Shown: one piece after another, positions 31,415 to 42,818 of the stretch
How positions within the stretch are numbered: the stretch's first letter is position 1
Layout of the letters: each line of letters begins with the position of its first letter
Assembly: GCF_037325665.1 (NCBI RefSeq)
Contig: NC_090246.1
Coordinates: forward strand, 89,537,878-89,601,877
Length of the DNA stretch: 64,000 nucleotides
Direction of reading: 5' to 3'
Origin: Littorina saxatilis
Lineage: Eukaryota; Mollusca; Gastropoda; Littorinimorpha; Littorinidae
The notes under the pieces: generated by a model
Databases searched by the model: none
Seen by the model: the letters and a program-made list of their open reading frames with translations, nothing else
Told to the model about the DNA's origin: nothing
Position numbers and translations under genes: made by a program

Positions 31415-31513
31415 ACAGACACACAGACACACAGACACACGCACATACACCACGACCCTCGTTTCGATTCCCCCTCGATGTTAAAATATTTAGTCAAAAC
31501 TTGACTAAATATA
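30623..31513 (+). mobile_element. GTCGCGTAAGGCG element, copy C
   Basis: Third full-length copy in the same orientation as A and B. Its CA/CAGA tract at about 31383-31446 is the longest of the three. ACAAG follows the end (31514-31518) and also opens the element. Confidence 0.85.
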
Positions 31514-31518
31514 ACAAG

Positions 31519-32013
31519 ACAATTTACAAAGCCGAAGTATGTTTTAGATAGCACGTACAGGCTGTACCCAGATCCAACAGTGACTGCAACCATAGATATA
31601 CTTAGACAGGATCGCCAACCGACGTTTTGCATAAATGTTGTTTGCTTGTCTAATGACGTCTGCTGTCTACGAACTTAATCCGTTATTTACTTCTGACGTC
31701 ATTCCGAGTCATTTTTGTGTGTACAACATCATTGTATGTTGTTAAAGCTGCCGCTTCAAGCTTCTTTTCCTGTTTTCTGCTACAACGTATTCGTTCACTT
31801 TTTCCTGTGGCTAGTTGCTTCTTGTCTGATTTTCTCACTGCATGCTCACCACTGCAACATAGTGAAACTGGATGACATTGTTCTGTTTTACGAGTGTTGC
31901 GGTAGCACCTGTCAAGGCACGTAACTCGTGGAAACTTTGAAGTACGCCAGCTTGTGCAAATTGTCTCCCTTCAAGCTGCACACTATTCTTTCAAGTTCGA
32001 GCGGCTGGTGCAG
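31519..32013. other. Stretch with no recognised feature
   Basis: Unique-looking sequence between two mobile elements. One open frame at 31715-31924 has a hydrophobic product but no family resemblance or splice support. Confidence 0.35.
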
Positions 32014-32017
32014 TTAA

Positions 32018-32749
32018 AGGCAGAGTAAGCCTCCCGTAAACCATCACAGAGCTCCCCGAGCGTCTAAATACAGTACAAGCATACTTCCATTTGAACGCTC
32101 ACCGAACGGGAACATCCTGGCTGCTTTTTGTCGAGCGTGAGACATTTTCCAAGAATTTATTTTCGTAGACTTGTTCCGTTAACAACAACGGCGCCTCGTT
32201 TTTGCGCTAGACCTAACTTTTAAAATCTAAATAATAAATTGACAGCTTGTTACACAAACATTCTTTAATCATAAAAGAATTCGTTTTTCATCAAGACAAG
32301 ATCAGAACAATTCGAAGTTGTGAAAGTTTAAAAAAAGAAAAGCCCGGAAGCAGGGTCACGCAAGGGTCGTAGCAGACGACGGCCGGTTTATCAGTGCAAA
32401 TCGCCGTTCCTCTCAACAGTCAAAAGCCATCGCTAGAGTTCTTGTGAACCACAGCCGTTGTTTCGTGCATAAAAAAAACGTGCTATTGTAGATAAGCTCA
32501 CGTCGAGTCGCATTCAAATGACTAACTATGACGACTGCATTGTGAAAAGGGAAAACTGGATCACACGGGTTCACGATGGCTCAGGGGTAAGATAAACCAC
32601 GCAAAAATAAATTCTTTGAAAATTGTTCGCTCTTTACGGAGGGCACCTAGGATGTTCTCAATTGGTGAGTGTTTAAATGAAATGGTGTTTGTACTGTGTG
32701 TAAAAGCCTGACCGTATCTGTGATGGTTTACGGGAGGCTTACTGTGCCT
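32018..32749. mobile_element. TTAA-flanked element with long inverted repeats
   Basis: Bounded by TTAA on both sides (32014-32017, 32750-32753). Left end AGGCAGAGTAAGCCTCCCGT, right end ACGGGAGGCTTACTGTGCCT. The arms stay recognisable for about 125 bp. No coding frame. The TTAA duplication fits Kolobok or piggyBac-type elements; the ends look like neither canonical family. Confidence 0.78.
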
Positions 32750-32956
32750 TTAAACTGGGATTTAAATTTGAACATTTGTTTGATCCAATTCTGTGTGTGT
32801 TTACCACAGTGTGCCTGACAGAAATAGGTTTGGTAGATCAAAACATTTAAATACAAGTTATTTGTTTGATTTGAGTTGATTTGATTCGTCTTTTCTCTCA
32901 ACAAATAACAATAAAATGACTGAAGATTCGACGGAAAAGAAGTAAGATGAGGCGGG

Positions 32957-33663
32957 CGGTGCAACTGAATTTCACGCACTTTTGAATTTCACGCTATGAA
33001 TTTCTCGCATTTCTTAACACATGAATTTCACGCAGGTTTCCAGTTAAAATCTCTCCTTACTTGTCATTTGAATTTCACGCACACGCATGCACACGCATGC
33101 ACGTATCCCCCCTGCATCGGTGTGTTCGTGAGTGAGTCCCGTGTATAGACGCGTGAATACAAATCACAATTCAGCAAGACACGAATACATGGGAAATCCG
33201 TGGGAGTTTATACGTCACGACGGTTCGCTCACAACTCACAATTCAGTTCAACTACACGGCTCATTTCGCCATGGCACAGCAAGAGACGAGCATCACGATA
33301 ACAACAACCAACAGGGGAAATCCGGCAATTCTCAGCCGTGGGAGTTTATAGGCCCTACGTCAAGGACCGTGAAACCAAGAAATCAAAGACATGGCGTTGT
33401 TCGATACGTGGATGTCCAGCGCGATTGAAAACAAGTCTCGACTTCAAGGACCCGATTTACTCAAATGAGCACAATCATCGGTCACGAGCAACTCGATCTC
33501 ATATACACACACCCCAACGCATACACTACATGCGTGATTTTCAAAAGCTCACATGCGTGACTTTCAAAAGCTCACATGCGTGAAATTCAAACCACCAAAT
33601 GCGGGAAAATCAAATGCGGGAAGACGAAAACATTTTTCAAATGCGTGAAATTCAAATGCACCC
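32957..33663 (+). mobile_element. Non-autonomous element carrying a FLYWCH-type domain, 8-bp target duplication
   Basis: Exact duplication GAGGCGGG at 32949-32956 and 33664-33671. The ends GGTGCAACTGAATTTCACGC and GCGTGAAATTCAAATGCACC are inverted. The left arm holds about five copies of TGAATTTCACGC and the right arm about six of its complement, TGCGTGAAATTCA. Between them lies a coding-like piece. The 8-bp duplication plus FLYWCH points to a Mutator-like or hAT-like origin. Confidence 0.8.
33338..33530 (+). pseudogene. FLYWCH zinc-finger fragment inside the 32957-33663 element
   Basis: The frame reads VYRPYVKDRETKKSKTWRC, then SIRGCPARLKTSLDF and, later, SNEHNH. This fits the C-terminal half of a FLYWCH domain: W-x-C, C-x-A-R, then H-x-H. 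The first half (the FxxxxYxYxxxxxx portion) is only partly visible, and no full transposase follows, so it is a captured or leftover exon rather than a working gene. Confidence 0.55.
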
Positions 33664-33725
33664 GAGGCGGGAACGGAACCACAATAGAGTGATGCTTTGC
33701 ATGTAGTAAACACATGTAGAATTTT

Positions 33726-33728
<3 letters not shown>

Positions 33729-33758
<30 letters not shown>

Positions 33759-33790
33759 GGGGGGGGGGGGGGGGGGGTGGGGGGTGGGTT
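33729..33790. repeat. (GT)n followed by poly-G
   Basis: GT tract of about 28 bp passing directly into a G run interrupted by single T residues. Confidence 0.9.
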
Positions 33791-33900
33791 ACTGCTTGTT
33801 TTCACACACCGCTAACTCGACAGTAACGTAGTCTAAATATCGCCAAGCGGGATGGAAATTATTGTTTTCACAGTGTCATTTTTATAAAATGTTACTTTTT

Positions 33901-34429
33901 GGCTCACGAAGTGTAGCCTATGCGATGCTAACTTTTGTCTGTCTGTGCGTGCGTGCGTGCGTGCGTATGTATGTATGTATGTATGTATGTCTGTGGTAGA
34001 AACTTTAACATTTGAAGACGTCATATTACATTGACGTCACATTATGACGTACGAGGGTTAGACGTCACGCGATGGAATTACTGAAAGTCTTGGTGATCGT
34101 TATTTTGAGCGGGCCGAGACTATTTGGCAGTCGTGTCCATGTGGCATGTAAGTAGGCTACATGCAGACAGACAGATCTAGATCTAGTGTCTCGCTTTCTT
34201 GCACAGTTTCACCTATGCTCTTTCTGTGTGTGTGTGTGTGACAGTGTGTGTGTGTGTGTGTGTGTTTGTTTGTGTGTGTGTGTGCGTGTGTGTGTACGTA
34301 CGTGTGTGTGTGTTTGTGTGTTTGTGTGTGGGTGTGTGTGTACTGTGTGTGTGTGTGTGACGGAGTGATTGAGTTTGTGTTACTGTTTGTCGATTTCTTA
34401 CGTGAGCCTTGAAGGCTTCGCCTCTTGTT
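33901..34429 (+). mobile_element. MITE with GGCTCACG ends and CRE-like sites, second copy
   Basis: Same element and orientation as 10736-11186: GGCTCACGAAGTGTAGCC at the left, repeated GACGTCA-type sites at about 34017-34070, AGATCTAGATCTAG, a long GT tract, then CTTACGTGAGCC and GGCTTCGCCTCTTG. Confidence 0.78.
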
Positions 34430-35119
34430 TTTAAAGATACAATTATGTCCTCAGAAAAAAAGATTACGTTTAAATAAGACTTATACTGTTGACATGACAG
34501 TTTTGCCAAATAACTTGTAATCAGTTATTTGATCCGCCTCGTCTGATTCGCAGTAAATACTGACTTGATAATTGACTTCCTGATTTGCAGGTTTGTTGGC
34601 TTATCAGCCGATACGACTCAACGGGAACAGAGACTCCGCAATTGATAATAAAAAAAATAAAAAAATAGACCTTCCTCATTTTCTTTGTTGGTACAGTATT
34701 CCTACGATGACTAAAGAGATAACATGGACAGGATTCACTCTGTCTAGTGACATTGATTTCTCTTTCTGTTGTGATTGTTGGGGTTATTTCAGGCCTGCCA
34801 CTCTCCTCCCCTGTATCAACACAGACAGTAAGCACGGTAAGCGCTGTAGACGGTCTGACCACAGGCACGTGATACTGGTTTGGGAGGAAAATCTCCCTTC
34901 CTTTTTTCCCTATGACTCCCTCCCCCCAAAAAAACCACATACACCCCCCCCCCCCCAAAAAAAAAAGAAACAAAAAAACAAACAAACCCAACAACAACCC
35001 CCCCCCCCAAAAAAAAATAAAAAATAACCCAATCAAAAACACGCATACTAAAACAGAACCATATCAACCACTCAACACAAACACGCAAACTCACATACAT
35101 TCATACATGCACGCACGCG

Positions 35120-35120
<1 letters not shown>
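34430..35120. other. Stretch with no recognised gene
   Basis: Contains C and A runs at about 34918-35025. Open frames here are low-complexity and have no family features. Confidence 0.35.
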
Positions 35121-35186
<66 letters not shown>

Positions 35187-35204
35187 ACTGACACACACAC
35201 ACAC

Positions 35205-35250
<46 letters not shown>
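35121..35250. repeat. (CA)n microsatellite
   Basis: Long CA tract with a few interruptions (TCACAC, CGACAC). Confidence 0.92.
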
Positions 35251-35251
<1 letters not shown>

Positions 35252-36660
35252 GCACGCACGTTAACACAGAGACAAACAAATAAACACAAAGCACGAAGAA
35301 ATAAACATATAACAATACGAAAAGATGACGACAAGAATATTCCCACTGTCCACTGTGCAGATCCACCACAGATACATCCGATCCGAAAGACCTCCAGTCG
35401 TGAAGTTCTCCCAGACCAAACCTCTGTAGCGTGCCTGTGATTGGTAGCAACCTTCATAATCTCACTCTGACATGACAGTAAGCGTCCACAAAAGCCCCGA
35501 CTCAGACGTTTGATGGAATGAGGTTCTGCTTGCTAACAGGTTAGATTTGTGCAACCTTAGGACACAAGGCATATTGCAAATGTGACTTCTTTCAGTTCAG
35601 ATTTAACTGTCTGGCCATGGAGGTAATACTTCTATAGACAGTATGCTGCACGGAAGTCATACTAACATTATTTCTCACTCGTTCAACAAACAGACAAACA
35701 AAGATCGAACGAATAAACGAACGGACAACATTCAAAGACAACCAACCAAAGACCCCCCACCCCATCATACAGGCTACTCCCAAAATAACGAACATAGAAA
35801 CATGACAAACCAACATGAAAGCAAGCAAGCCGCACAATGCAAACACACGATTAAACAAACAAACAAACAAACGAACGAACGAACGAAATAACGAACGAAA
35901 GAACGAACTGACGAAAGAACGAACGAACACACGAAACCAAACAAACAAACAAACAAACAAACAATAAAACAAACAAACAAACAAACAAACAACTGTAGTC
36001 CACAAGGGTCGCACGATGAAAGCGCCCGATAAGAAATCGAGACAGCCTGATAACGCCCGTCTGGCTCAGTCCTTACGTTTTCAAGGTACTGATCCCGCGC
36101 CAAAGTAATTTTTGACAGCTACGTTCATTCACACACACGAGGGGTCTGTGCACGTACAGCTCATTTCAGATCCTCTGATATAGGCCAAAGAGCAGGTGGA
36201 GGACTTTTTAAAAAATTCTTTAACTAATAAAATAGAGGCAACTTTTATATTCAACTCAAGAAAAAAATTCTTTAAAATGATTAGCACTATGTTCTGTTAA
36301 AATGACTTGTTTTCAGCTTTCGCAGTTTGATATCTGTACACGTACATGTTCACAAATCAAGAGAAAAAACCCTCACATTAATACCCGAAAGGAGCCCCAC
36401 GCTCAATGTCACATTTTAATATATATTCGTTTGAACTCTCGTGAGTGTGTTAATGGAGCGGTGACCTTTTGCGAATTATTGACAGAAAGTTTCTTCTTTT
36501 CTCATTTCTTCTTTTTGTGTGGATCTGTATTCCCGTGGCCATATCTCAGTCATCAACACCAAGGAATGTTGAATCACATTATGTAGGCCTATCAACTTGT
36601 GGTTATTCAGCGTAACGTAGGAAGATAGGATGGGAGGAGCTTGTCGAAAAACGGTGGCAG
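35251..36660. other. Gene-free stretch with CAAA/GAAC repeats
   Basis: CAAA and GAAC tetranucleotide runs at about 35853-35990. The open frames over them are repeat artefacts. No exon recognised in the remainder. Confidence 0.4.
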
Positions 36661-36666
36661 GAGCAT

Positions 36667-36690
36667 TGGGGGGGGGGGGGGGGGGGGGGG
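36667..36690. repeat. Poly-G tract
   Basis: Uninterrupted run of about 22 G, a length likely to be uncertain in the assembly. Confidence 0.85.
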
Positions 36691-36789
36691 TAGTATATAC
36701 ACAATCGTTTGCATATATAGCGTGCAACAGTCGACGCAAACGATTGCCCATCGACAACGCTCGATATAGCCTACACGCGGTGGGGAACT

Positions 36790-36895
36790 GTTCCGCACCA
36801 TTTTGGTTGGGATCGACTATGTTCCGGTTGGGATCAGTCGATATCTGTTAGTTGCTCTGGAACACGGTCGATCCCAACCAAAATGGTGCAGAACC
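36790..36895. repeat. Hairpin of 23-bp perfect arms
   Basis: GCACCATTTTGGTTGGGATC (36795-36814, plus GAC) faces its complement GATCCCAACCAAAATGGTGC, separated by about 50 bp. The spacer repeats the theme as GTTCCGGTTGGGATCAGTCG, so the motif occurs three times. Confidence 0.75.
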
Positions 36896-37916
36896 GTTGA
36901 TATGATGCCTTTTCGTTTAAAACTATACTTAGTCGGAGCCGCTCACTGTTCTCTGGCGCCAGCATCGCGTTCCTCCCGAGTCTGATCAGTGGCCACGTGT
37001 GTTTGCCTCGCTGTTTGGAAGGGGCGAAACTCTCCCACAGCCCGTAGCTAACCTATTATTTCCGGAATTAGTCTATTTTAAATTTCAACTACTCAAGACA
37101 ATCTGTGAACTGTGTGTCCTTTTTCTGCATCTCCCCCTCCACTAGTAGTATACCTGCACAGGTACTGAATTTGTTAACAACAGAAATACGTACACAGACA
37201 TTAAATAAAGGGTCGCGCCAACAACAACAACACCCCCACCACTATCAACACCACCACCACCACCACCACCATCAACAACAACAACGTATTATTACTATTC
37301 CGCTTCACCTTGTAAAGTCTCCGTCAGGTGGTGCATGTGTCGGGTTATAGTTTGACTCCTAATGACCTCAGTCATTTACATGATATACGCACTTGTGAAG
37401 ATGTGGTTTATTTATCACGTGGGTGAACTCTCTCACGTATGTAGGATATAATACCATTTGCGTGAGATAGGAACATTATAATTCACATCAACACACCCTG
37501 GCAACACACATGCATGCTCATGTTAGTGCCAGGGCCGGGTCTGCTGTTGAGTTCTGCTTCTCTCACGCTCACATTCCGTCTTGTCTTCACGATGTCTGTG
37601 TGTCTTGACGTAATGCTCGTGCACGTAATGGTGGTCAATATTGTCTCCTCAGTGAGAACTTCCCCCCGCCTTCTGGTTTTCTCCCACGGCACTGCGCATG
37701 CTTCCGATCAGATTGATTTGATTTGATTGCACACAGAGTTAAAGGGATACTACCTAAGAAAAAAGACACTCAGATCACTTCCAATGTTACACCATACGAT
37801 TCTGCGTTACAAATAATGCTACCGCGCAGAAGGACTGCCTTTTCTTTGAAAAAAACCCCAAGTGTTTTATATATTAAAAGCTGAATTAAATGTCGTAGAA
37901 CAGGCAGAGAAAGAGC
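36896..37916. other. Gene-free stretch with a CCA/CAA tract
   Basis: A CCA run at about 37249-37271 within CAA repeats. No exon recognised. Confidence 0.4.
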
Positions 37917-38240
37917 ACTCTTTGTCAGGGTGCTGCATGCTGGGTAACTTCCACTCTTTGTCAGGGTGCTGCATGCTGGGTTACTTCCACTCTTTGTCAG
38001 GGTGCTGCATGCTGGGTTACTTCCACTCTTTGTCAGGGTGCTGCATGCTGGGTTACTTCCACTCTTTGTCAGGGTGCTGCATGCTGGGTTACTTCCACTC
38101 TTTGTCAGGGTGCTGCATGCTGGGTTACTTCCACTCTTTGTCAGGGTGCTGCATGCTGGGTTACTTCCACTCTTTGTCAGGGTGCTGCATGCTGGGTTAC
38201 TTCCACTCTTTGTCAGGGTGCTGCATGCTGGGTTACTTCC
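37917..38240. repeat. 36-bp minisatellite, nine units
   Basis: Nine almost identical tandem units containing CTTTGTCAGGGTGCTGCATG followed by CTGGGTTACTTCCACT. Only the first unit differs (GTAACTT for GTTACTT). Because 36 is a multiple of three and the unit has no stop in several frames, it produces three long spurious frames. Confidence 0.95.
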
Positions 38241-38415
38241 ACCGAGTCGCTTCCTTTTTTTGTGTACGTCACGCTTGTTTCTAGGCAGCCGCATCATAGA
38301 GGGGGATAACATCTTGCCGCCAGGCGAATCTTCTCGACTACATTTTGTTTTCAACACCGGAGAGAAGCAACGTCCTGAAGCGCATTCACTCACTTTGATT
38401 AAATCAGTTACTATA

Positions 38416-38758
38416 CAGGGGCGGACGAGGGGGGGGTTTCAGGGGTTTCCGGAAACCCCCCCCCAGCCAAAAATTTTTTTTTTAAATGGTGTTTTTTTGG
38501 GGTATTAATCAGTGACAAAATCTGCTGCCTGAAACTGGTAATGATCATCCTCAAAATGCACCAGATTGCACCATTTTGCATCCTTTTTTACAAAATTTTC
38601 CGGGGGGGCATGCCCCCGGACCCCCCTAGCAAGCTAGGCGCTTTGCGCCGTCGGCTCGGCGCTTTGCGCCGTCGGCTCGGCGCTTCGCGCCTTCACACCC
38701 ATATCTTCACAATATACTTTTGGAAACCCCCCCCATAAAATGAACTGATCCGCCCCTG
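38416..38758 (+). mobile_element. MITE with CAGGGGCGGA ends, CTATA target duplication
   Basis: Starts CAGGGGCGGACGAGG and ends GATCCGCCCCTG. CTATA lies on both sides (38411-38415, 38759-38763). It contains three near-copies of GGCGCTTTGCGCCGTCGGCT, each itself able to fold, at about 38637-38693. It is the intact form of the interrupted copy at 28484/30356. Confidence 0.82.
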
Positions 38759-38763
38759 CTATA

Positions 38764-39455
38764 CTTGTTTTTTCGAACAAATCGTGCCGTGTGCGTCTAG
38801 ATTAAGGTACAGTGGATTCCCCATATTCTTCAGATGCGCCAAATTCTCCAGACTCCCCCTCCCCTCCAAACGGTCAGATCAATAATATCCCTTTAATGTG
38901 TTTACCTTGCACTCTTAGTGAGACTCCCTTGCATGGCTCTGCAAGCTTCTCATTGATTGTTTTCATTTGATATAAAACGGGGTTTGTGACCGTGCATTTA
39001 TCTACCTAAAAGTACACTGGAACGGCTATTTTTAGAAACTGGCAGGGGAGTGATTCTTATTATGACAGTCACCATGCCTGACATTTTTGGGGTTATACGC
39101 GTGGCAAAAAAAACTGTTCTCAAATCGCCCCATAAGCTACACAGTTTGGCCTAGGGTTTGTAATTATATCGCCACACACCAGTTATACTTAAAATAAGTG
39201 CTGGACGTTACAATAATGATTCAAATTCTGAACGCGGTTCTTGAGTAATCTTTGTGGGCTATAGTTTCTAGATGCACTGTTGAACAAAAAAGAAAAAAGA
39301 TTCAAGATGTCAGATAAAAGAACAGGAAGCCAGAGGTCAGAGGTCAGGATCTAGGGTCATCTTTATCAGCGTCGACACCACACCTTCATTCTTGTACCTA
39401 TGATTCCACTACAAGAAATTGCACTCTTGCCCATAAATATACCTTGGTAGCCATT

Positions 39456-39460
<5 letters not shown>
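38764..39460. other. Stretch with no recognised feature
   Basis: No exon, repeat family member or hairpin recognised. Confidence 0.4.

Positions 39461-39529
<69 letters not shown>
39461..39529. repeat. (CAA)n microsatellite
   Basis: About 23 perfect CAA units, directly adjoining the hairpin at 39531. Confidence 0.95.
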
Positions 39530-39530
39530 A

Positions 39531-39677
39531 ATGTATCCGCACCGAATATGCATACCAGCGCTCATTGGTTAATAACAGGATATTCGATGATTATTTTCCC
39601 GTCGGTAGCTTCCCTTTGCTGCACAATCTTTGTTTTAGACCAATGAGCGCTGGTATGCATATTCGGTGCGGATACAT
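39531..39677. repeat. Perfect 39-bp inverted repeat with 69-bp spacer
   Basis: Arms 39531-39569 and 39639-39677 are exact complements as read: left begins ATGTATCCGCACCGAATATG, right ends CATATTCGGTGCGGATACAT. The lack of any mismatch implies recent origin, gene conversion or selection on the stem. Confidence 0.88.
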
Positions 39678-40435
39678 GATTTGTCCCCAAGTGGATTAGC
39701 GGCTCGCGAACGAAGATTCGTCCAAATGATGGATAATAACAACCTGCAACGGACGGAAGCTGAAAACTAAAGGCACATAATAGTTCAAACAATCATTCAA
39801 CTGCATAACTGTGTAAGGGAAATTTATAATTTTTGGATGATTAATGAGATGAGGATGATTATAATGATGATGCTATGGATTTCCAATTTTGGTTTGAGAC
39901 TACGTGACAGGGCATTCAACTGTATTTATTTGACCTTACACAGACTGTAGGAAGAGGCAAACCGTCTTGAACAATATGTTTCCCCAGGAAGCGACTCCAA
40001 GAACACAGAAGACTCGAAGGTGAGTGACAGACCTTGTAGTCTTTCTGTGATAGTAGTAGTCCAGTGGACGATACCTTCCGCCTGTGGTCCGATTTGCTGA
40101 AAAATGCTTTGTGAACCAACGTAACGTAAGTATATAAATCGGAAGTGTTTAGCTATTTTCTTCTCCTAAAACATTAGTAGCGGGAGGCGAGACTGGTGCA
40201 GTTGTCGTAGTAGGCTATTAACAACAACATCGACGACCGTAGTCAGAACAGCCCACGCGTGCTTGCGGTTTGCGTATAGCTTCGGTGTTTTCTGTGAACG
40301 GAGTAAAACTGCGACGTAAGTTTAATCACGCGTTTATTGCGTTTGAAACTGTGTGCAGCAACGTCAACCGTGAATGTTTAAGTTTGTATTAAAGATTTCT
40401 TTTGGGTCGATTTATACACTCATTGTAATTCTATG
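39678..40435. other. Stretch with no recognised gene
   Basis: A donor-like GCGACGTAAGTTT at about 40310-40322 lies in CpG-bearing sequence and could end an untranslated first exon on the + strand, but nothing else supports it. Confidence 0.25.
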
Positions 40436-40452
40436 ATCTCACCACCACCACC

Positions 40453-40534
<82 letters not shown>
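40436..40534. repeat. (CCA)n and (CAA)n compound microsatellite
   Basis: CCA units followed by CAA units, one interruption (AACAAAC). Confidence 0.93.
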
Positions 40535-40535
<1 letters not shown>

Positions 40536-41022
40536 CACACAAGGCAGCACTGAAAAAGACCCTTATCATTTATGTTTGCATCCTCTCATTTCTAAATGCC
40601 CAGCGACAACATTTTAACATTCCTGTACAAAACTGTTTTATGTCGTTTCGAGTAAAGTAGTTACTGTAATACCAAGTGTACACTCGAACGATACATAAGG
40701 TAGGATTTATAGTTTTCTGTAATACCAAATGTGTTTTCTTCAGGTAAAATAATCCGATACCATTGCATAACAACGAGAACGAAATGCATGCGCATCTTCT
40801 TTCAGTTTATTAGCTGCCTAACTTTTAAAACGATTACGTAAAAAGATCTTAGCTTACAGACCAACAGACAAAATCGTCTTGCATGTGTGATTTTTGATGT
40901 TTTAAAGATAGCTTGTGATATTATTCAAACACATAAGGCCATTTGCATAACTTGTTGAGTACGATTTGGAAAAAAATCCTAAACAGAAAGTCTCTTTCAT
41001 CCGTCGACGTACATATGGTCGC

Positions 41023-41029
41023 GCGCGCG

Positions 41030-41088
<59 letters not shown>
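41023..41088. repeat. (CG)n(GT)n(GA)n compound microsatellite
   Basis: Short CG run, long GT run and short GA run in direct succession. Confidence 0.9.
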
Positions 41089-41089
<1 letters not shown>

Positions 41090-41914
41090 TAACCCGGTTA
41101 ACATTTAACTATCAGAACAAAACACTGAAGGTTATGCAAACACAATTATCTTGTTTCGTGCAAGCGTACTTTTTGATAAAGCCTATAGGGACGATTACCT
41201 AAATATATCTCAAACTGTGTCCGCCAAGTCTCGACATGTCCTCATTGGAATTATCGGTTCACGACGATCATGCGCTGTCTCTTTTCATTTTGCCTATCTT
41301 TCGGTTTTGTGTGTACTCTACTGTTCCTTTTTTTTTTTAAATGTTTTTTTTAGAATTTTTCTTTTTTTAGCTTGACCATATTTTCAATACAAATGTTAAC
41401 AGTATTGTTCTGTCGCCTACATTTTTTAAAGTTTTTATGATATTAAAGGTTCTTGTCTACATTTTTATATCGAAATCGCCATTTGACCATTAAAATGCAG
41501 AGTCTATTATCTACAAATATCAACAATACACCCCCTTTCGATCAGGAAAGACAAAGCCAGTGTAGCCGTTTGAAAATTCATTGTACATAGTATTCCAGCG
41601 CAGTACTCATAGTAGGATATCCTTATTTGGAAAATGCCAAGCGCAAACCTCCTCTCAAATCCCGTCATCGTCCGTTTAAAAAAAAGCGTGGACAGCGCTC
41701 CAGTGTCAAACTGTTGCTGCACTTGTTTGGGCGTGGCTGTAAGTATAGTGACATGAAGCAAAAATGTAGACGACCACCTTTAAAGTCTATTTTTAATCTG
41801 GTTCTCGGTCCGTTTTGACACTTTTCTTCTGCGACCTGTCGGTGGAAAAAAATATTTTATGTTGTTGGTGTGCGTTCTTTGTCCGCTCTCTTGTCGTTCA
41901 CTGCTCCGTTTATT
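41089..41914. other. Stretch with no recognised feature
   Basis: T-runs near 41325-41370. No exon or family repeat recognised. Confidence 0.4.
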
Positions 41915-42255
41915 ACACCCCCGGTATAGGGGTGTGTATAGGTTTCGCTCGATGTGTTTGTTTGTTTGTTTGTTTGTTTGTTTGTGTTCGCATATAGATC
42001 TCAAGAATGAACGGACCGATCGTCACCAAACTTGGTGAACAGGTTCTATACATTCCTGAGACGGTCCTTACAAAAATTGGGACTAGTCAAACACACGGTT
42101 AGGGAGTTATTGGTGGATTAAAATTATACAAGGACTTATACAGGGACATCTTCATGGTCAAAGGGAAATAACCATTCTCACTCAGTCACTGCCACCAACT
42201 GAGAAGGTTATTTCCCTTTGACGGGGGTGTTTGTCCTACCTCGTAGGAATTTCTT
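41915..42255 (+). repeat. Interspersed repeat with 17-bp hairpin near its right end
   Basis: Starts near CACCCCCGGTATAGGGGTGT, includes a TTTG run and the block GAACGGACCGATCGTCACCA. Near its right end GTCAAAGGGAAATAACC (42157-42173) faces GGTTATTTCCCTTTGAC (42206-42222), a perfect 17-bp stem. I regard it as an interspersed snail repeat; only one copy is in this window. Confidence 0.5.
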
Positions 42256-42757
42256 GTTTTGATCACTCCCACACTATGGCAGCTTTTGAACCAGACTGGG
42301 CACACTCACTGATAGTAATGTCAAGAGGGAATGTTTAAGGTCAATTGAGTCACTGAATCGACTACTTTGTTATATCATTGATTATACATCTTTAGATATC
42401 GATGTACGTAGTTTCGATTATTTCAGGAGCAAAACTGTCGTAGCAATTAAATCTGTTGAAATACAAATGTGTTGACGATTTTCTTAGAAACAAGAAATGA
42501 TTGGTTTTTGTTTAAAATGTTATATTCCAAGTAAGATTTTTGCAATTTGTCGAAGGCTAAGGTCGGAATAGTAAACGTCGGTCCACCAAAAAAATGGACA
42601 AGATGCCGATGGCATTTTTACAAGGCGGCAGCAGGCTTATCAACGCACATGCGCCTTAGGTTTAATTAGTGAGCCAAGTAATGTATTCCTTCTAAAAGTG
42701 TTTTTTTCTCCCGGTCTACTGATTTCTTTCTTTTCGTTTCCCCCCTTGTTTGTTTGT

Positions 42758-42818
<61 letters not shown>

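Noticed and set aside
31715-31924. Hydrophobic 69-codon frame
   Set aside because: No family resemblance, no splice sites in frame, and length expected by chance in AT-rich DNA.
34593-35027. 144-codon + strand frame
   Set aside because: Half of it is a C/A homopolymer region, and the remainder shows no domain or splice-framed exon.
35101-35457. Cys/Val and Thr/His dipeptide-repeat frames here and at 57.0, 57.5, 59.3 and 63.6 kb
   Set aside because: Direct translations of GT/CA microsatellites.
37917-38240. Regular 36-bp repeats reminiscent of a CRISPR array
   Set aside because: The units are contiguous with no spacers, and the host is an animal; it is a minisatellite.
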